A DNA stretch of 64,000 nucleotides from Cohaesibacter gelatinilyticus (GTDB lineage: Bacteria > Pseudomonadota > Alphaproteobacteria > Rhizobiales > Cohaesibacteraceae), in the NCBI RefSeq assembly GCF_900215605.1, contig NZ_OBEL01000001.1, positions 868,001-932,000 of the forward strand. The letters are read 5' to 3'. Positions 62,438 to 64,000 of this stretch are shown here, piece by piece. The notes beneath the pieces were generated by a model. It ran no database searches, was not told where the DNA came from, and saw only the letters and a program-made list of their open reading frames with translations. The translations under genes and the position numbers were made by a program. Position 1 is the first letter of the stretch. Each line of letters opens with the position of its first letter.

Positions 62438-63592
62438 ATGAGTGTACTTTCCAAATTCAAGACCATTGCCGTTGCAGGCGTTGCTACTTTGGCTGTTATC
62501 GCCGGCGCACAGGCCTCTGATACCATCAAGATCGGCTCCGTTCTGTCTGTGACAGGCCCAGCCTCATTTCTGGGGGATCCGGAAGAAAAGACCCTGAAGC
62601 TCTATGTTGACAAGATCAATGCTGAAGGTGGCATTGGCGGCAAGAAGATCGAGTTGATCGTTTATGATGCCGGTGTTGACGCCAACAAGGCGCGTACCTT
62701 CGCGACACGCCTGGTTGAAGAAGACGAAGTGGTTGCTGTTGTCGGTGGCTCCACCACAGGAACCACCATGGCCATGATTCCGGTTTTTGAAGAGGCTGAA
62801 GTGCCTTTCATCTCCCTTGGTGGCGCTGTTGTTATCGTGGATCCGGTCAAGAAATTCACCTTCAAAACCCCACATACCGACAAGATGGCATGTGAAAAGA
62901 TCTTCGAAGATATGAAGGCCAAAGGTCTGACCAAGATTGCCATGATTTCCGGAACAGGTGGTTTCGGCAAATCGATGCGTGGCCAATGTCTGGGTGTTAA
63001 AGACAATTACGGCATCGAAGTCGTTGCTGATGAGACCTATGGTCCAAAAGACAGTGACATGACCCCACAGCTGACCAATATCAAAGGCGCTGCTGGTGTG
63101 CAGGCAGTCTTGAATGCCGGTTTCGGTCAAGGCCCAGCTATCGTGACCCGTAACTTCAACCAGATCGGTATCACTGTTCCTCTCTATCAGTCTCATGGTG
63201 TTGCTTCCAAGAAGTATATCGAACTGGCTGGTGATGCAGCAGAAGGCGTTCGTCTTCCTGCGTCTGCTCTGCTAGTCGCAGATAAGCTCGACGATAGTGA
63301 TGCTCAGAAGAAAGTCGTGACCGCATATAAAGCTGATTATGAGAAAGCAACCGGACAGTCGGTCTCGACTTTCGGTGGCCACGCTTATGATGGTCTTTAT
63401 CTTCTCGTTGACGCCATCAAGAAAGCCGGTAGTGCTGAACCGGAAGCGATCCGCGATGCTTTGGAGCAGACCAAAGGCTTCATGGGAACCGCTGGTGAAG
63501 TGAATATGTCAGCGACCGATCACTTGGGCCTCGATCTCACCGCATTTCGTATGCTGGAGATCAAAGGTGGCGACTGGACCTTGTCCAAATAA
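62438..63592 (+). CDS. Branched-chain-type ABC transporter periplasmic binding protein
   Basis: A 384-residue type I periplasmic binding protein (LivJ superfamily). The signal peptide is FKTIAVAGVATLAVIAGAQA with cleavage before SDT. The mature start IKIGSVLSVTGPASFLGDPE, the KKIELIVYDAGVDANKARTF strand and SGTGGFGKSMRGQCLGVKDN fit the aromatic-acid or branched-chain subgroup. Its place behind paaN and ahead of a LivH permease suggests uptake of phenylacetate or a related aromatic acid. The ligand is inferred from context only. ATG 62438 has GGAGG eight bases upstream. Confidence 0.92.
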   Translation: MSVLSKFKTIAVAGVATLAVIAGAQASDTIKIGSVLSVTGPASFLGDPEEKTLKLYVDKINAEGGIGGKKIELIVYDAGVDANKARTFATRLVEEDEVVAVVGGSTTGTTMAMIPVFEEAEVPFISLGGAVVIVDPVKKFTFKTPHTDKMACEKIFEDMKAKGLTKIAMISGTGGFGKSMRGQCLGVKDNYGIEVVADETYGPKDSDMTPQLTNIKGAAGVQAVLNAGFGQGPAIVTRNFNQIGITVPLYQSHGVASKKYIELAGDAAEGVRLPASALLVADKLDDSDAQKKVVTAYKADYEKATGQSVSTFGGHAYDGLYLLVDAIKKAGSAEPEAIRDALEQTKGFMGTAGEVNMSATDHLGLDLTAFRMLEIKGGDWTLSK

Positions 63593-63607
63593 GCTGCATA
63601 TGGACCA

Positions 63608-63648
63608 GATCATTCTCATTCATGCCATTGAGGCAGATGAGAATGATC
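63608..63648 (+). other. Stem-loop after the binding-protein gene
   Basis: GATCATTCTCAT and ATGAGAATGATC are perfect 12-base arms with a 17-base loop, starting 16 bases after the stop codon. No T-run follows. It lies between the binding protein gene and the permease gene. Confidence 0.7.
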
Positions 63649-63853
63649 GCCTACCAAGATTGTCAAAGGAGGGGAGCTCCATTCTCTCCTTGGCCTCCTT
63701 ATCCGACATTCCAAAAGGGTGTGAAGCTTTCATCCCGACTGCCATGAACTGGCATCCCCGGTCGTAGAGGATCTCAATTCCTTCACGTCTTTATTGCAAA
63801 CGAAATGCGCGGGACGTTCGGGTAAATTCAGGACGGAGCCGAATGGACTGATC

Positions 63854-64000
63854 ATGGCTGAATTGTTGCAATTTCTCTTTTCCGGTCTGACTGTTGGCGC
63901 AGTTTATGCGCTGGTCGCACTGGGTTTCACCATCATTTACAATGCCTCGGACGTGGTGAATTTCGCACAAGGTGAGTTTGTCATGCTTGGCGGGATGGTC
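63854..64000 (+). CDS. Branched-chain-type ABC transporter permease LivH, N-terminal part
   Basis: The first 49 residues are present before the right edge. They read like the LivH opening: a helix with SGLTVGAVYALVALGFTIIY followed by NASDVVNFAQGEFVMLGGM, the conserved N-F-A-Q/H-G-E motif. It would form the channel with a LivM partner and serve the binding protein encoded upstream. The remaining subunits are outside the window. Confidence 0.9.
   Translation, partial: MAELLQFLFSGLTVGAVYALVALGFTIIYNASDVVNFAQGEFVMLGGMV

Noticed and set aside
1-64000. CRISPR arrays, insertion sequences, prophage, integrase genes, rRNA and tRNA genes
   Set aside because: None was seen. Repeats present are dyads, terminators and one tandem 19-mer pair, not spaced arrays, and no transposase or recombinase motif occurs.

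Overview
The window reads as a chromosomal segment of a moderate-GC alphaproteobacterium, most like the order Hyphomicrobiales (a marine Cohaesibacter-type lineage would fit, but that is inference). The reasons are a DivJ/PleC/PdhS-type histidine kinase, an Mrp/ApbC protein, a DUF2059 gene next to gor, DUF971, and a PaaX/PaaR-controlled phenylacetate cluster. No rRNA, tRNA, phage, insertion sequence or CRISPR array is visible. Most of the window is housekeeping and accessory metabolism in short operons, many closed by clear hairpin terminators.

Layout. 1-9.2 kb: 5' part of a membrane histidine kinase (minus strand, cut by the window edge), a uracil-DNA-glycosylase-like protein, an Lrp/AsnC regulator, a 3-hydroxyisobutyrate-dehydrogenase-family reductase, a flavoprotein, glyS without glyQ, and a polar amino acid ABC importer without its ATPase. 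9.6-17.7 kb: molybdenum cofactor genes mobA, mobB and moaA around mrp, a GcvA-like LysR regulator, and MFS and DMT exporters. 18-22.5 kb: DUF971, an L,D-transpeptidase, and two divergent paralogous outer-membrane beta-barrel proteins of autotransporter type. 22.7-26.2 kb: a class I (Fe-S) and a class II fumarase in divergent orientation around a perfect inverted repeat. 26.3-36 kb: a thiol isomerase, LacI and GntR regulators, a phosphoglycolate-phosphatase-like HAD protein, DUF2059, glutathione reductase, an acetyltransferase, a gamma-glutamylcyclotransferase-like protein and phosphatidylserine synthase. 36-41.5 kb: an RND efflux pump with adaptor and PadR regulator. 42.5-48.2 kb: an Opp-type peptide importer with a fused double ATPase.

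The last 14 kb is a phenylacetate catabolic island: paaX and paaABCDE (plus strand), then paaG-paaI-paaK and paaR (minus strand), then paaN and a branched-chain-type ABC importer (plus strand, permease cut by the right edge). PaaK makes phenylacetyl-CoA, PaaABCDE epoxidises the ring, PaaG isomerises the epoxide to the oxepin, PaaN is the likely ring-opening aldehyde dehydrogenase, and PaaI rescues CoA. The beta-oxidation enzymes PaaF, PaaH and PaaJ are not in the window. Two different regulators, PaaX and a TetR-type PaaR, bracket the cluster, and each has a plausible dyad operator nearby.

The most unusual signals are the divergent barrel pair with short cysteine-paired N-termini, the divergent fumarase pair with its 14-bp inverted repeat, tandem 19-bp dyads upstream of the PadR gene, a 33-residue membrane peptide gene at 49.5 kb, a nested inverted repeat downstream of paaK, and a recurrent stem-loop placed right after each of three transporter binding-protein genes.
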